Positions 1 through 8,747 of a stretch of DNA of 64,000 nucleotides are shown piece by piece (position 1 is the stretch's first letter; every line of letters starts with the position of its first letter). A model generated the notes under the pieces. That model did no database searches and was not told the origin of the DNA. It was given only the letters and a program-made list of their open reading frames with translations. A program made the position numbers and the translations under genes. Source of the stretch: a bacterium (lineage in GTDB: Bacteria; Desulfobacterota; Desulfocorpusculales; Desulfocorpusculum); NCBI GenBank assembly GCA_037481695.1, contig JBBFLE010000001.1, forward strand, positions 62,001-126,000, in the 5' to 3' direction.

Positions 1-826
1 TGGGCACCTCTATTGTTTCGTCTTTTTCTATGCGGCTGGTCAAAGCGCAACCATAACGCCTCTTTATTCTCTCTGCCTCCACCATGGGAGTTCGCAATCC
101 CACCGCTATGTCGCTGGTGATGTGATTGCCACCCACGGCCAGCACAGCAGTATGTTTCAGGCTGCCTCCGTGAAACACGGCTATGTCTGTGGTGCCTCCT
201 CCGATGTCCACCAGAGCCACACCGAGCTCTTTTTCGTCCGGCGCCAGTGTGGCCTCGCTGGAGGCCAGTTGCTGCAAAGCTATGTCCACCACGTCCAAAC
301 CAGCCCTATGGGCGCTGCGTATGATGTTTTGGGCCGAGGTGACAGCTCCGGTGACGATGTGCACCTTGGCCTCCAGCCTTACCCCGGACATGCCAAGGGG
401 GTCCATTATGCCGTCTTGATCATCCACGATGAATTCCTGGGGTATCACGTGGATGACCTCCCGATCCATGGGTATGGAGACCGCCTTGGCTGCATCTATT
501 ACCCGCCGCACATCCTGCTGGGTAACCTCTCCATCTTTTATGGCAATGACCCCGTGACTGTTGAAGCCCTTTATGTGCCCCCCCGCAATTCCGGCGAAGA
601 CTCTGGTAATCTCGCATCCAGCCATCAGTTCAGCTTCTTCCAGAGCCTTCTGGATGGAGTTGACGGTGCTGTCGATGTTCACCACAACGCCTTTTCGAAG
701 CCCCTTGGAAGGGTGAGATCCTATGCCCACTATGTCTATCCCCCCCTCGGTGACCTCTCCCACTATGACGCATATCTTGGTGGTGCCAATGTCCAGTCCC
801 ACCACTAGGTTGCTGTGCTTGGCCAT
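1..826 (-). CDS. ftsA: Cell division protein FtsA (N-terminal part; runs off left edge)
   Basis: Actin-like ATPase that tethers FtsZ to the inner membrane and recruits later divisome proteins. About 275 N-terminal residues are visible, opening MAKHSNLVVGLDIGTTKICV. The first phosphate-binding loop of the actin fold (GLDIGTTK) is seen, then the 1C subdomain region, then the second phosphate loop (LVDIGGGTTD). The reading frame stays open to base 1, so the C-terminal half and membrane-targeting helix lie outside the window. ATG at 826 is the natural start, with upstream ftsQ ending at 896. It closes the visible dcw cluster, and ftsZ would be expected next beyond the edge. The family call is firm; only the missing C-terminus is unknown. 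Confidence 0.95.
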   Translation of the reverse strand, partial: MAKHSNLVVGLDIGTTKICVIVGEVTEGGIDIVGIGSHPSKGLRKGVVVNIDSTVNSIQKALEEAELMAGCEITRVFAGIAGGHIKGFNSHGVIAIKDGEVTQQDVRRVIDAAKAVSIPMDREVIHVIPQEFIVDDQDGIMDPLGMSGVRLEAKVHIVTGAVTSAQNIIRSAHRAGLDVVDIALQQLASSEATLAPDEKELGVALVDIGGGTTDIAVFHGGSLKHTAVLAVGGNHITSDIAVGLRTPMVEAERIKRRYGCALTSRIEKDETIEVP

Positions 827-895
827 GGTCTCCCGCCCTTTCCCTGGAACAAGACCACTTCTTGAAATTCGCTCCAAAACACCTCTGCCCCCCCC

Positions 896-1672
896 TCAAC
901 CGCTGAACTTCACGGTGGCCCGGCCAGGGTGTCTCAAGTCTATCCTGACCACATTTTGCAGCCGCCCTTCTTTGGAGAGATGCTCCAGGATCTTCTCCAG
1001 CCTCTTTACCCTCTGGGAAAGCTCCCCGAACCCCAACAAGACCTCTGGCGGACCTCCCTGAAGTGCCAGACGAAGACCCGTGTCCGGGTCCACCCCTATT
1101 TCCTGGGCCGCCCATTTGGCCTGCTGCGCCAACAAGGCGGCCAAGGCCATTCCCTCCAGCACCACCCTTCTGCAGGCATCGGCTCTGGTTTCCAGGTCCT
1201 CCAGCCTCAATCCCACCAAGGTGACCCATTCCCCAGGAGGAGGCCGATCATATGCTGGAAAGATGTTCCCCGAAGCATCCACCAGGAATAACTTCCCTTG
1301 TACCAGAACTCTGGCCACCGGTTTTCGTTCCTGGATGCGGATGCGCAAGGTACTGGGAAAACTGCGCTCCACCCATGCTCTTTCCACCCAGGGATGTGCT
1401 TCCAACCTCTGGCGGATTGCCGAAGGGCTGGTCTGCAGCAATGACTCCCCTGGCTTGACTCCACCCAACTGGAGCACCTCCCTCCTTTCCAGGCGTCCGT
1501 CTGTAGTTACTTCCACCCTCTTGAGGGAAAGCATGGGACTCCAGGCCAAAAGTTGGCACCCGCCAGTCAAGAGCACCAGAAAACCAGCTATCATTGCCAG
1601 CCGAACGCTCCATCGCCTCAGGCGAGCTTCCCAAGGCACTCTCAGGGTTGGAGGCTGGCTTGGATCCTTCAA
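896..1672 (-). CDS. ftsQ: Cell division protein FtsQ
   Basis: Single-pass divisome scaffold that links FtsL/FtsB to FtsA/FtsW/FtsI at the septum. The 258-residue protein has a short basic cytoplasmic tail, one transmembrane helix (about residues 25-47, AMIAGFLVLLTGGCQLLAW), a POTRA-type domain starting SLKRVEVTTDG, and a beta domain ending RIDLRHPGRATVKFSG. The start is TTG at 1672. It overlaps the murB stop as TTGA and has GGGGAGG a few bases upstream, so translational coupling is likely. Length and position between murB and ftsA are typical; no ddl gene is inserted here. Confidence 0.92.
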   Translation of the reverse strand: MKDPSQPPTLRVPWEARLRRWSVRLAMIAGFLVLLTGGCQLLAWSPMLSLKRVEVTTDGRLERREVLQLGGVKPGESLLQTSPSAIRQRLEAHPWVERAWVERSFPSTLRIRIQERKPVARVLVQGKLFLVDASGNIFPAYDRPPPGEWVTLVGLRLEDLETRADACRRVVLEGMALAALLAQQAKWAAQEIGVDPDTGLRLALQGGPPEVLLGFGELSQRVKRLEKILEHLSKEGRLQNVVRIDLRHPGRATVKFSG

Positions 1673-2622
1673 TCATCCTCCCCCACAATCCTTACTTCTG
1701 GTTCCAGATAAACGCCGCTTTGTTCCAAGACTTTCTCTTGGATTTCCTTTATCAGTCCCACTATGTCCACGGCCCTGGCTCCTCCCTTGTTGAGAATGAA
1801 GTTGGCATGCTTTTGGGAGACAACTGCCCCTCCCCTGGTAAGTCCCTTGAGCCCGGCCTGTTCGATGAGCCTACCTGCAAAATCCCCAGGGGGATTCTTG
1901 AAAATGGAGCCGGCGCTGGGTTTTCCGAGTGGCTGTGAGGCCTGACGGCGTCTCATGTGTGCTCTGATCTCCTCGCGCACCTCTGTGGTCTTTCCCAAGC
2001 CAAGGGCCAGGGTTACCTCCAAGAGGATGCTTCTCTGAGGCAGGCTCAGGCTACGATAAGCAAATCTCAGGTGTTCCCGGGATCTGCTAACCAGCCCCGT
2101 GTCCGGATCAAACCACTTGACTTCCTGCACCAAATTGCCGATTCCTTTTTGGGAGGTGCCGGCATTCATGGCAACCGCTCCTCCCAATCTGCCAGGGATC
2201 CCGGCCAGGAACTCCATCCCCTCCCAACCTCTGTGCACAGCTTCCCTGAGAAGCCTTTTGAGAGGACAGCCGGCCTGAACCCTTACCAGAGCAACTTTGC
2301 CAGAATCCAGTACCCAAAAGCTCCCCATGGCGGTACCCAAGCGCACAACGACCCCTCTTATGCCGCCGTCGCGCACCACCAGGTTGCTGCCTCCACCTAC
2401 CACCACCCAGGGAACCCCATTATGCATGCACCAGTCTATGAGTCTCTCCACCTCAGAGGGGCTCGCAGGCTCCACCAGGGCATCTGCGGGTCCTCCCACC
2501 TTCAGGGTGGTGAATTCTCTCATGTCCGCCTGAAAACTCACCCTGCCAGGCAAAAGCCTTTGCAGTTCATGAAATGGCCACAGCTGCTTAATGCTTTTGC
2601 TCATGGCAAACCCGCAACTCAA
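1669..2622 (-). CDS. murB: UDP-N-acetylenolpyruvoylglucosamine reductase MurB
   Basis: FAD- and NADPH-dependent reduction of UDP-GlcNAc-enolpyruvate to UDP-MurNAc in the cytoplasm, the second committed step of peptidoglycan synthesis. The 317-residue protein shows the FAD-binding segments TTLKVGGPADALVEP and VVGGGSNLVVRDGG. The catalytic serine region SAGSIFKNPPG, the QKHANFILN motif and the C-terminal glutamate in LEPEVRIVGE fit a MurB of the SAGSIFKNP type. The start is TTG at 2622, overlapping the murC stop (TTGA), with GGGGAGG seven bases upstream. An in-frame ATG at 2604 is possible but has no comparable ribosome binding site. Confidence 0.95.
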   Translation of the reverse strand: MSCGFAMSKSIKQLWPFHELQRLLPGRVSFQADMREFTTLKVGGPADALVEPASPSEVERLIDWCMHNGVPWVVVGGGSNLVVRDGGIRGVVVRLGTAMGSFWVLDSGKVALVRVQAGCPLKRLLREAVHRGWEGMEFLAGIPGRLGGAVAMNAGTSQKGIGNLVQEVKWFDPDTGLVSRSREHLRFAYRSLSLPQRSILLEVTLALGLGKTTEVREEIRAHMRRRQASQPLGKPSAGSIFKNPPGDFAGRLIEQAGLKGLTRGGAVVSQKHANFILNKGGARAVDIVGLIKEIQEKVLEQSGVYLEPEVRIVGEDD

Positions 2623-4022
2623 TCTCCGGCCTCCCCAGGCCGGTTTCCATGCCCCAGCCTCTGGATCAATTCATCTCCCACTTTCCAAACATCTCCAGCC
2701 CCCAGTGTCAGAACCACATCCCCAGGCATCAGCCTTTTCATCACCTCTTCCACAAGCTCTGCTGTGGTTTGCACATAGTGGGCGTCCCTATGGCCCGCCT
2801 GCCTGATGGACCTGCAAAGTCCCTGACCGCTCACCTGCGGGTCAGGATCTTCCCCCGCCCCATAGATGTCCATCACAAAAAGAGTGTCAGCCTCGTGAAA
2901 TGCCGTAAGGAAATCATTGTACAGGTGGATGGTGCGGGTGTATCTGTGAGGCTGGAAGATCACCAGGAGCCTTTTTCCCCAGCTGGACTTGGCAGCCTGC
3001 AATGTGGCGCGGATCTCTGAAGGATGATGGCCGTAATCATCCACCACCGTGATGTTGTCTATGGTGGCCTTTACCTGGAAACGCCTTTGCACGCCTTGAA
3101 AGCCCTTGAGAGCCTCCTGAATCTTGCTGAAATCCACCTCCAGTTCCAGTGCAACCCCTGTGGCAGCCAGTGCGTTTAACACATTGTGAAGACCCGGAAG
3201 GGGCACAAAAAGATCCCCCAGTTTTTTCCTGTGAATGGAAACAGAGAAAGCGCTGTTGGTGCCACAGAATCTCAGCTCGTGAGCCTGCACATCGGCCTGA
3301 GGGTTCATTCCGTAGGTGAGAACTCTTTTTTCTATCTTGGGCAACAAAGAGGGAATATGAGGATCATCCAGGCAAAGCACCGCCACTCCGTAGAAGGGGA
3401 TCCTGTTTATGAATTCCAGAAAGGTATCCTGAATGTGGGCCAGGTCCCTGTAGTGGTCCAAATGCTCTCTGTCTATGTTGGTCACCACGGCCACGGTGGG
3501 CGAAAGACGCAGAAAGGAGCCGTCGCTCTCATCCGCTTCGGCCACCAGGTACTCTCCCTGCCCCAATTTGGCTCCACCCCCCAAGCCCTGAAGCTTGCCC
3601 CCCACCACTGCCGTAGGATCCAGGCCTGCCTGAGCCAACACAGCGGCTATCATGGATGTGGTGGTGGTCTTTCCATGGGCTCCGGCCACCGCGATGCCGT
3701 ACTTGAGTCTCATGAGTTCGGCCAGCATCTCGGCCCTTCTGATCACCGGGATGCCTTTTTCCCTGGCCGCCAGTATCTCAGGATTGTCAGGCCTTATTGC
3801 CGAAGAGTACACCACCACGTCTGCATCCTGGAGATTATTCATGGAATGGCCCTTATGAATCCGGGCTCCCAAGGAAGCCAGCCGGCGCGTGATGTCTGAT
3901 TCGGCTAGGTCAGAACCGCTGACCCCGTAACCCAGATTCAAGAGCAGCTCCGCGATTCCGCTCATGCCGATGCCGCCTATGCCTACAAAATGAATCTTGC
4001 TGTAGCGTTTGACCATTTTCAC
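2619..4022 (-). CDS. murC: UDP-N-acetylmuramate--L-alanine ligase MurC
   Basis: ATP-dependent addition of L-Ala to UDP-MurNAc, the first step of stem-peptide assembly, in the cytoplasm. The 467-residue protein has the Rossmann N-domain (FVGIGGIGMSGIAELL), the ATP loop GAHGKTTTTSM, the Mur-ligase EADESDGSF motif, NIDREHLDHY, and the C-domain stretch DDYGHHPSEI followed by FQPHRYTR, all typical of MurC. The GTG at 4022 overlaps the murG stop (GTGA). An ATG two codons later (4016) is also preceded by AAGGTG, so the exact start is ambiguous by two residues. Confidence 0.96.
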   Translation of the reverse strand: MKMVKRYSKIHFVGIGGIGMSGIAELLLNLGYGVSGSDLAESDITRRLASLGARIHKGHSMNNLQDADVVVYSSAIRPDNPEILAAREKGIPVIRRAEMLAELMRLKYGIAVAGAHGKTTTTSMIAAVLAQAGLDPTAVVGGKLQGLGGGAKLGQGEYLVAEADESDGSFLRLSPTVAVVTNIDREHLDHYRDLAHIQDTFLEFINRIPFYGVAVLCLDDPHIPSLLPKIEKRVLTYGMNPQADVQAHELRFCGTNSAFSVSIHRKKLGDLFVPLPGLHNVLNALAATGVALELEVDFSKIQEALKGFQGVQRRFQVKATIDNITVVDDYGHHPSEIRATLQAAKSSWGKRLLVIFQPHRYTRTIHLYNDFLTAFHEADTLFVMDIYGAGEDPDPQVSGQGLCRSIRQAGHRDAHYVQTTAELVEEVMKRLMPGDVVLTLGAGDVWKVGDELIQRLGHGNRPGEAGD

Positions 4023-5122
4023 CTTCGGGCCTCAACCATGGCTCTACACTCTCTTGCCATGGCCTGGGCAGCTTGGGGTTTTGCCAATGATCTGGCCGCA
4101 ACAGCCATGCCCTGAAGCCTCTGGGGCTCCGTGGCAAGTGCCTCCACCATGGCCGCCAGAGAGGCCCCTGAGAGATCTTTCTGTTCCAACATCACCGAGG
4201 CTCCTGCCTTCTGGAAGAGCATGGCATTTCTCTTCTGATGGTCGTCCACCGCGTAGGGAAAAGGCACCAGGATGGATGGACGCCCAAAAAGGGCCAGTTC
4301 AGCAAGACTGCTGGCCCCTGCTCTGCAGATGACCAAGTGAGCCCAGCTATAAGCAGAGTCCATATGATCTATGAAACGAACCACCTCATGGGCTATGCCC
4401 GATTCCTGGTAAGCTAGGTCAAGTTGTTTAAGCTGGGCCTCACCGGCCTGATGAAGCACCCTGAGGGGAAAAGGAAGACGGGCCAGCAATGGCAAGGCCT
4501 CCTGAACTGCCAGGTCTATGGCCCTGGCTCCCTGGCTCCCTCCAAAAACAAGCAGATGAAACTCTTCTTTCCTGGAAGCCTCCCACTGTAAAGAAGCGCA
4601 CTGAGTGGCAGCATCTTCCAGCTCTCTCCTGACAGGATTTCCCGTTACAGATGTTTTGCCAGGTGGGAACTGGGACCGTGTTTCCTCAAAGGCCAGGAAC
4701 ACCTTTTTGACAATTCTGCCCAGAATACGGTTGGTCCTGCCTGCAAAGGCATTCTGTTCAGCCACAGCAGTGGGAATCCCAGTCAGAGAAGCCAAGAGCA
4801 CCACCGGGCCGGCCACATATCCTCCCATGCCCACTACCAGATGGGGCCTAAATCCAGCCAAAATGCCCATGCAATGCCCGAAAACCCAAGGAAGCCCCAG
4901 GAAGGTTTTTACTTTCTCCTTCCAGGCAAGGCCCATCAGAGCCCTGGCAGGGATGCTCCTCAGGGTAAATCCGTGGGCAGGAACAACCCTGGCCTCTAAT
5001 CCACGAGAAGTCCCCACAAAAAGGACCTGATCTCCCGGATCTGATTCCTGAACTGCCTGGGCCAGGCTCAAGGCCGGAAACACATGCCCTCCTGTCCCAC
5101 CTGCGGCTATGAGCCACCTCAC
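4019..5122 (-). CDS. murG: UDP-GlcNAc transferase MurG (lipid II synthesis)
   Basis: Transfers GlcNAc from UDP-GlcNAc to lipid I on the inner face of the cytoplasmic membrane to give lipid II. The protein is about 367 residues of GT-B fold. The N-terminal glycine loop AAGGTGGHVFPAL is present, as is the VGMGGYVAGP segment. The UDP-GlcNAc site is in the C-domain (FGGSQGARAID, then VICRAGASSLAELALFGRPS). The open frame continues upstream through ftsW, but homology begins at GTG 5122 (VRWLIAAGG). That codon overlaps the ftsW stop as GTGA, which fixes the start. Confidence 0.95.
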   Translation of the reverse strand: MRWLIAAGGTGGHVFPALSLAQAVQESDPGDQVLFVGTSRGLEARVVPAHGFTLRSIPARALMGLAWKEKVKTFLGLPWVFGHCMGILAGFRPHLVVGMGGYVAGPVVLLASLTGIPTAVAEQNAFAGRTNRILGRIVKKVFLAFEETRSQFPPGKTSVTGNPVRRELEDAATQCASLQWEASRKEEFHLLVFGGSQGARAIDLAVQEALPLLARLPFPLRVLHQAGEAQLKQLDLAYQESGIAHEVVRFIDHMDSAYSWAHLVICRAGASSLAELALFGRPSILVPFPYAVDDHQKRNAMLFQKAGASVMLEQKDLSGASLAAMVEALATEPQRLQGMAVAARSLAKPQAAQAMARECRAMVEARR

Positions 5123-6243
5123 TGGCTTTCCTCCTCCCTTTGGGCCCGGGTGGAAAGCTGTATGAGAACACCCACGGCAACCAGATTCACCACCAAGGAA
5201 GAGCCTCCGTAACTCACAAAGGGCAGCACCATTCCCTTTGTGGGCAGTAACCCCATGGCCATGGCCATATTGCTTACCGCCTGAAGGCCTATCAAGGTCA
5301 CTATACCCATGGCCAGCAGGGATCCGAAGGGGTCCTTGATGGACAGGGCTATCTTGGCTCCGCCAACTATGAGAACCAAGAAAAGAAGGCACACTGCCAA
5401 GACGCCCAGTAATCCCCATTCCTCCCCTATCACGGCTATTATGAAATCCGTATGCGGCTCCGGCAGGAAAAAAAGCTTCTGCCTGCCCATTCCCAAACCC
5501 ATTCCCAGGAACCCTCCGTTGGCCAAGGCGTAACAGGACTGTTTTAGGTGATAGGCATCCTTGAGGGTTGCCTCCCAAGGGGAGAAAAAATACCGCAGGA
5601 AGGTTTCTATTCGCTCCATCTGATAGCCCTGAAGCCGGCTCACCATCAGCAAGGCTCCTGGTGCAAGGGCCAGGATCATGTATGCCAGCCTGACCCCTGC
5701 CAGGAACATCATCACAAAGCAAATGGCCCCCACCACCAGTGCTCCACCCAGGTCAGGCTCTTTTAGCAACAACCCCATCATGAGCAAAGCCACCAATACA
5801 TGGGGTAGGAAACCTACCCTGAAGCTCTTTATGGTGCCTCTCTCCCTTTTCTTGGCCAGGGAATAGGCCAGGTAAAGTACCAGGGCCAGTTTGGCGGCCT
5901 CAGAAGGCTGGAAACTGAACCATCCCAGGGAGATCCACCTGTACACCTTGGCATTGGGATGAGACAGCCATGGCATCAAAACAGCTGCCAGAGCTGCCAG
6001 GCTCAGTATCAGGGCCGGATAAACCAGATGGCGGTATCTCTCGTAAGGAATGTTCATGGTGACCACCATCAAGACCACACCCAGCAAAGCCAACAGGCTT
6101 TGCCGCTTTATGAAATGGAAGGGGTCTCCGAATCTTTCCTGAGCCAGGACGCAACTGGCGCTGTAGCTCATGACTATGCCGATGCACACCAGGGCCAGCG
6201 CGGCCACCAGAATCGTGTAGTCATATCTTCGGATTCGTTCCAC
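5119..6243 (-). CDS. ftsW: Peptidoglycan glycosyltransferase FtsW (SEDS family)
   Basis: Septal SEDS-family lipid II polymerase that works with FtsI. The 374-residue polytopic membrane protein has roughly ten hydrophobic segments. SEDS landmarks are visible: GWFSFQPSEAAKLALVLYLA, the essential aspartate in LLLKEPDLGGALV, and SNMAMAMGLLPTKGMVLPFV near the C-terminus. Upstream in-frame codons overlap murD. GTG at 6243, ten bases after the murD stop and preceded by GAGAGGGAG, is the better start. It is translationally coupled to murG downstream. Confidence 0.95.
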   Translation of the reverse strand: MERIRRYDYTILVAALALVCIGIVMSYSASCVLAQERFGDPFHFIKRQSLLALLGVVLMVVTMNIPYERYRHLVYPALILSLAALAAVLMPWLSHPNAKVYRWISLGWFSFQPSEAAKLALVLYLAYSLAKKRERGTIKSFRVGFLPHVLVALLMMGLLLKEPDLGGALVVGAICFVMMFLAGVRLAYMILALAPGALLMVSRLQGYQMERIETFLRYFFSPWEATLKDAYHLKQSCYALANGGFLGMGLGMGRQKLFFLPEPHTDFIIAVIGEEWGLLGVLAVCLLFLVLIVGGAKIALSIKDPFGSLLAMGIVTLIGLQAVSNMAMAMGLLPTKGMVLPFVSYGGSSLVVNLVAVGVLIQLSTRAQREEESQ

Positions 6244-6253
6244 TTGCTCCCTC

Positions 6254-7627
6254 TCAGAGCGCCCTGGTTTTCTTCTCCAGGCGCAGGACCACTTCTTTGA
6301 AGTGGCGCCCCCTCTCCTCATAGTTCTTGTATTGATCGAAACTGGAACAGGCAGGAGACAGCAATACCGTGTCCCCAGGCCTGGCCAGTGAAAAAGCCAG
6401 CTTCACAGCCTCCTCCATATCCTTGACCATGTGCACGGGTATGGTCTTGGGAAGGGAGTTGCGAATTCTCTCGGCAGACTCCCCCAACAACACGACGGCC
6501 CGGGCTTTGTTCTTCAGGGGTTCCCCCAGCGGCTTGAAGTCTATTCCCTTGTATTTTCCCCCTCCTATCCAGACCACTTTGCCCTCTGGGGCCAAAATAC
6601 CCGGTATGGCTGCCCCCACATTGGTGGCTTTGGAGTCATTCACAAAGCTTATCCCTTCCAACTCGGCCACCTTCTCCATGCGATGCTCCAAGCCCTTGAA
6701 TTCCTCCAGAGTCCTGGAAATGGCCCACAACGGACAACCCATGGCCCAAGCGCAAAGCGCTGCGGCCATGCTGTTTTGTGCCCCATGTGGTCCGCCAAGA
6801 GATCTGTTTTGCAAGGCAAGCACATGTCTGTCTGCTCCCAGAACCAGCTCCATCTGGCCTTCTTTGAGCCTTGCCGTACCTCTTTTTCCATCCAGGCTGA
6901 AACCCCATACCTCCATGGGTGGATCTGGAGGAAGAGCCCTGAGGGCCTCTGGGTCGTCCAGGTTTACCACGGCCACGTCTCCTTTGCCTTGCATGGCGAA
7001 TATCCTTGACTTGGCCCTTCGATAGTCTTCCATGGTGGGATGCCGGTCCAGGTGGTCTTCGGTCAAGTTCAGAAGAGCTGCCACCTTGGGTCTGAAAAGC
7101 TCTGTTGCTTCCAGTTGAAAGCTGCTGACCTCCACCACTGCCACCTCTGGGTCAAGTCCTGAATTCAGGACCTGGATCAAGGGGTTGCCTATGTTACCCC
7201 CTACAAAAACTTTTTTCCCCCAGGTTTCCAGGATCATGCCCACCAAGGTAGTTGTGGTGGTTTTTCCATTGGTCCCTGTGACAGCCACCATGGGCGCCTT
7301 GAGATACCAGGAGGCCAGCTCCAGCTCCCCCACCACCGGACAACCCCTCTTGAGGGCATCTTTGAGAAGCCCCATGTCAAGGGGCACGCCGGGGCTCACC
7401 ACTATGCCCTGGGCCCAATGGAAGCTCTCCTCCTTATGTGGCCCGAACTCCAGGCCTATCCCTAATGGCTCCAGCTCCTGGCGCAAGCCCGGAAAACTGC
7501 TCTCCTCTGCCATGTCCACCAACCGCACAATGGCTCCTCGGCCACTAAGAAAACGAGCCACAGCCCTGCCTGTTCGGGCTGCCCCCACCACCAGGATCCT
7601 CATTCCTTTCAATTCCCAAGGTCTCAT
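6254..7627 (-). CDS. murD: UDP-N-acetylmuramoylalanine--D-glutamate ligase MurD
   Basis: Adds D-glutamate to UDP-MurNAc-L-Ala in the cytoplasm. About 457 residues: N-terminal Rossmann domain (MRILVVGAARTGRAVARFL), ATP loop GTNGKTTTTTLVG, LNLTEDHLDRH in the central domain, NDSKATNVGAA before the C-domain, and a C-terminal SPACSSFDQYKNYEERG block diagnostic of MurD. ATG at 7627 matches the usual MurD N-terminus. A TTG at 7642 would add five residues without support. It sits between mraY and ftsW in the standard dcw order. Confidence 0.95.
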   Translation of the reverse strand: MRPWELKGMRILVVGAARTGRAVARFLSGRGAIVRLVDMAEESSFPGLRQELEPLGIGLEFGPHKEESFHWAQGIVVSPGVPLDMGLLKDALKRGCPVVGELELASWYLKAPMVAVTGTNGKTTTTTLVGMILETWGKKVFVGGNIGNPLIQVLNSGLDPEVAVVEVSSFQLEATELFRPKVAALLNLTEDHLDRHPTMEDYRRAKSRIFAMQGKGDVAVVNLDDPEALRALPPDPPMEVWGFSLDGKRGTARLKEGQMELVLGADRHVLALQNRSLGGPHGAQNSMAAALCAWAMGCPLWAISRTLEEFKGLEHRMEKVAELEGISFVNDSKATNVGAAIPGILAPEGKVVWIGGGKYKGIDFKPLGEPLKNKARAVVLLGESAERIRNSLPKTIPVHMVKDMEEAVKLAFSLARPGDTVLLSPACSSFDQYKNYEERGRHFKEVVLRLEKKTRAL

Positions 7628-7667
7628 CTGCCTTATGGCCAAGCCTTTGAGCCCCCCATGGAAGCCT

Positions 7668-8744
7668 TTACCTCAACTTCAGGGTGCTTATGGCCAGCAA
7701 CCCAAGAAAAATGGAAAGAATCCAGAATCTTACTATGATCTTGGGTTCTGCCCAGCCCTTCATCTCAAAGTGATGGTGAATGGGGGCCATACGAAATATG
7801 CGCTTTCTTCTCAGCTTGAAGGAGGAGACCTGAAGGATCACCGAGAGGGCTTCCACAACGAATATGCCCCCCACGATGGCCAGCAGAATCTCATGCTTGG
7901 TAACCACGGCCACAGCCCCCAGGGCAGCTCCCAGGGACAGGGATCCCACATCCCCCATGAACACCTCGGCTGGGTAGGCGTTGAACCAAAGGAAACCCAT
8001 CCCCGCCCCCACCAGGGCACCGCACAAGACAGATAGTTCCCCCACACCAGCCACATAAGGGATTTGAAGGTACTGGGCTGTCTTGATGTTGCCACTGAGA
8101 TAAGAAAAAAGTAGATAGGTCCCCGCTGCTATGGTCACAGGGCCTATGGCAAGCCCGTCCAGCCCATCTGTGAGGTTCACGGCATTGGCGGCTCCCACTA
8201 TCACAAAAAGGGCGAAAGGTATGTAAAAGGCTCCCAGGTCAGGCTGGATCTCCTTGAAGAAAGGCACGCTCAGCTTGGTAGAGAAAGCAGGATAGTGAGC
8301 CAGAACCAGACCCGTGACTCCTGCGATGAGAAATTCCAGGACCAGTCTCAGCTTCCCGCTTAGGCCCTTGTGGCTTCTCTTTCTGACCACCCTGAGGTCA
8401 TCCAGGAAGCCTACTGCTCCAAATCCCAAGGTGGTCCAAAGAACCAACCAGATGTACACGTTTGTGAGATCAGCCCACAACAGTGTGGCTGTCACGGCCG
8501 ACAAGAGAATGAGCAGCCCCCCCATGGTGGGGGTACCTTCCTTGCTCAGGTGGGTGGCCGGTCCGTCAGGCCGAATTGACTGCCCGATGGAGAGCCTCCT
8601 GAGCTTATCTATTGCCCATGGCCCTACCAGCCAGCAAATGAGCAGGGCTGTAACAATGGCGTAGATGGTCCTGAAAGTTATGTATCTGAACACGTTGAAA
8701 AACGTGTTGTAGTCCACTAGAGAGTAAAGAAGATGATAGAGCAT
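7668..8744 (-). CDS. mraY: Phospho-N-acetylmuramoyl-pentapeptide-transferase MraY
   Basis: Integral membrane enzyme that transfers phospho-MurNAc-pentapeptide to undecaprenyl phosphate, forming lipid I. The 358 residues match the family norm of about 360, with around ten transmembrane helices. Signature loops are intact: GFLDDLRVV with the Mg-binding aspartates, [28 protein letters not shown], and [12 protein letters not shown] near the C-terminus. It begins three bases after the murF stop, consistent with co-translation. Confidence 0.97.
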   Translation of the reverse strand: MLYHLLYSLVDYNTFFNVFRYITFRTIYAIVTALLICWLVGPWAIDKLRRLSIGQSIRPDGPATHLSKEGTPTMGGLLILLSAVTATLLWADLTNVYIWLVLWTTLGFGAVGFLDDLRVVRKRSHKGLSGKLRLVLEFLIAGVTGLVLAHYPAFSTKLSVPFFKEIQPDLGAFYIPFALFVIVGAANAVNLTDGLDGLAIGPVTIAAGTYLLFSYLSGNIKTAQYLQIPYVAGVGELSVLCGALVGAGMGFLWFNAYPAEVFMGDVGSLSLGAALGAVAVVTKHEILLAIVGGIFVVEALSVILQVSSFKLRRKRIFRMAPIHHHFEMKGWAEPKIIVRFWILSIFLGLLAISTLKLR

Positions 8745-8747
8745 GAT

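Noticed and set aside
122-808. Plus-strand open frame opposite ftsA
   Set aside because: It is antisense to clear ftsA coding sequence and encodes a histidine-rich, non-protein-like sequence.
5123-5722. MurG frame extending upstream to make a 567-residue protein
   Set aside because: The extra residues are ftsW in another frame. The coupled GTG at 5122 is where MurG homology begins.
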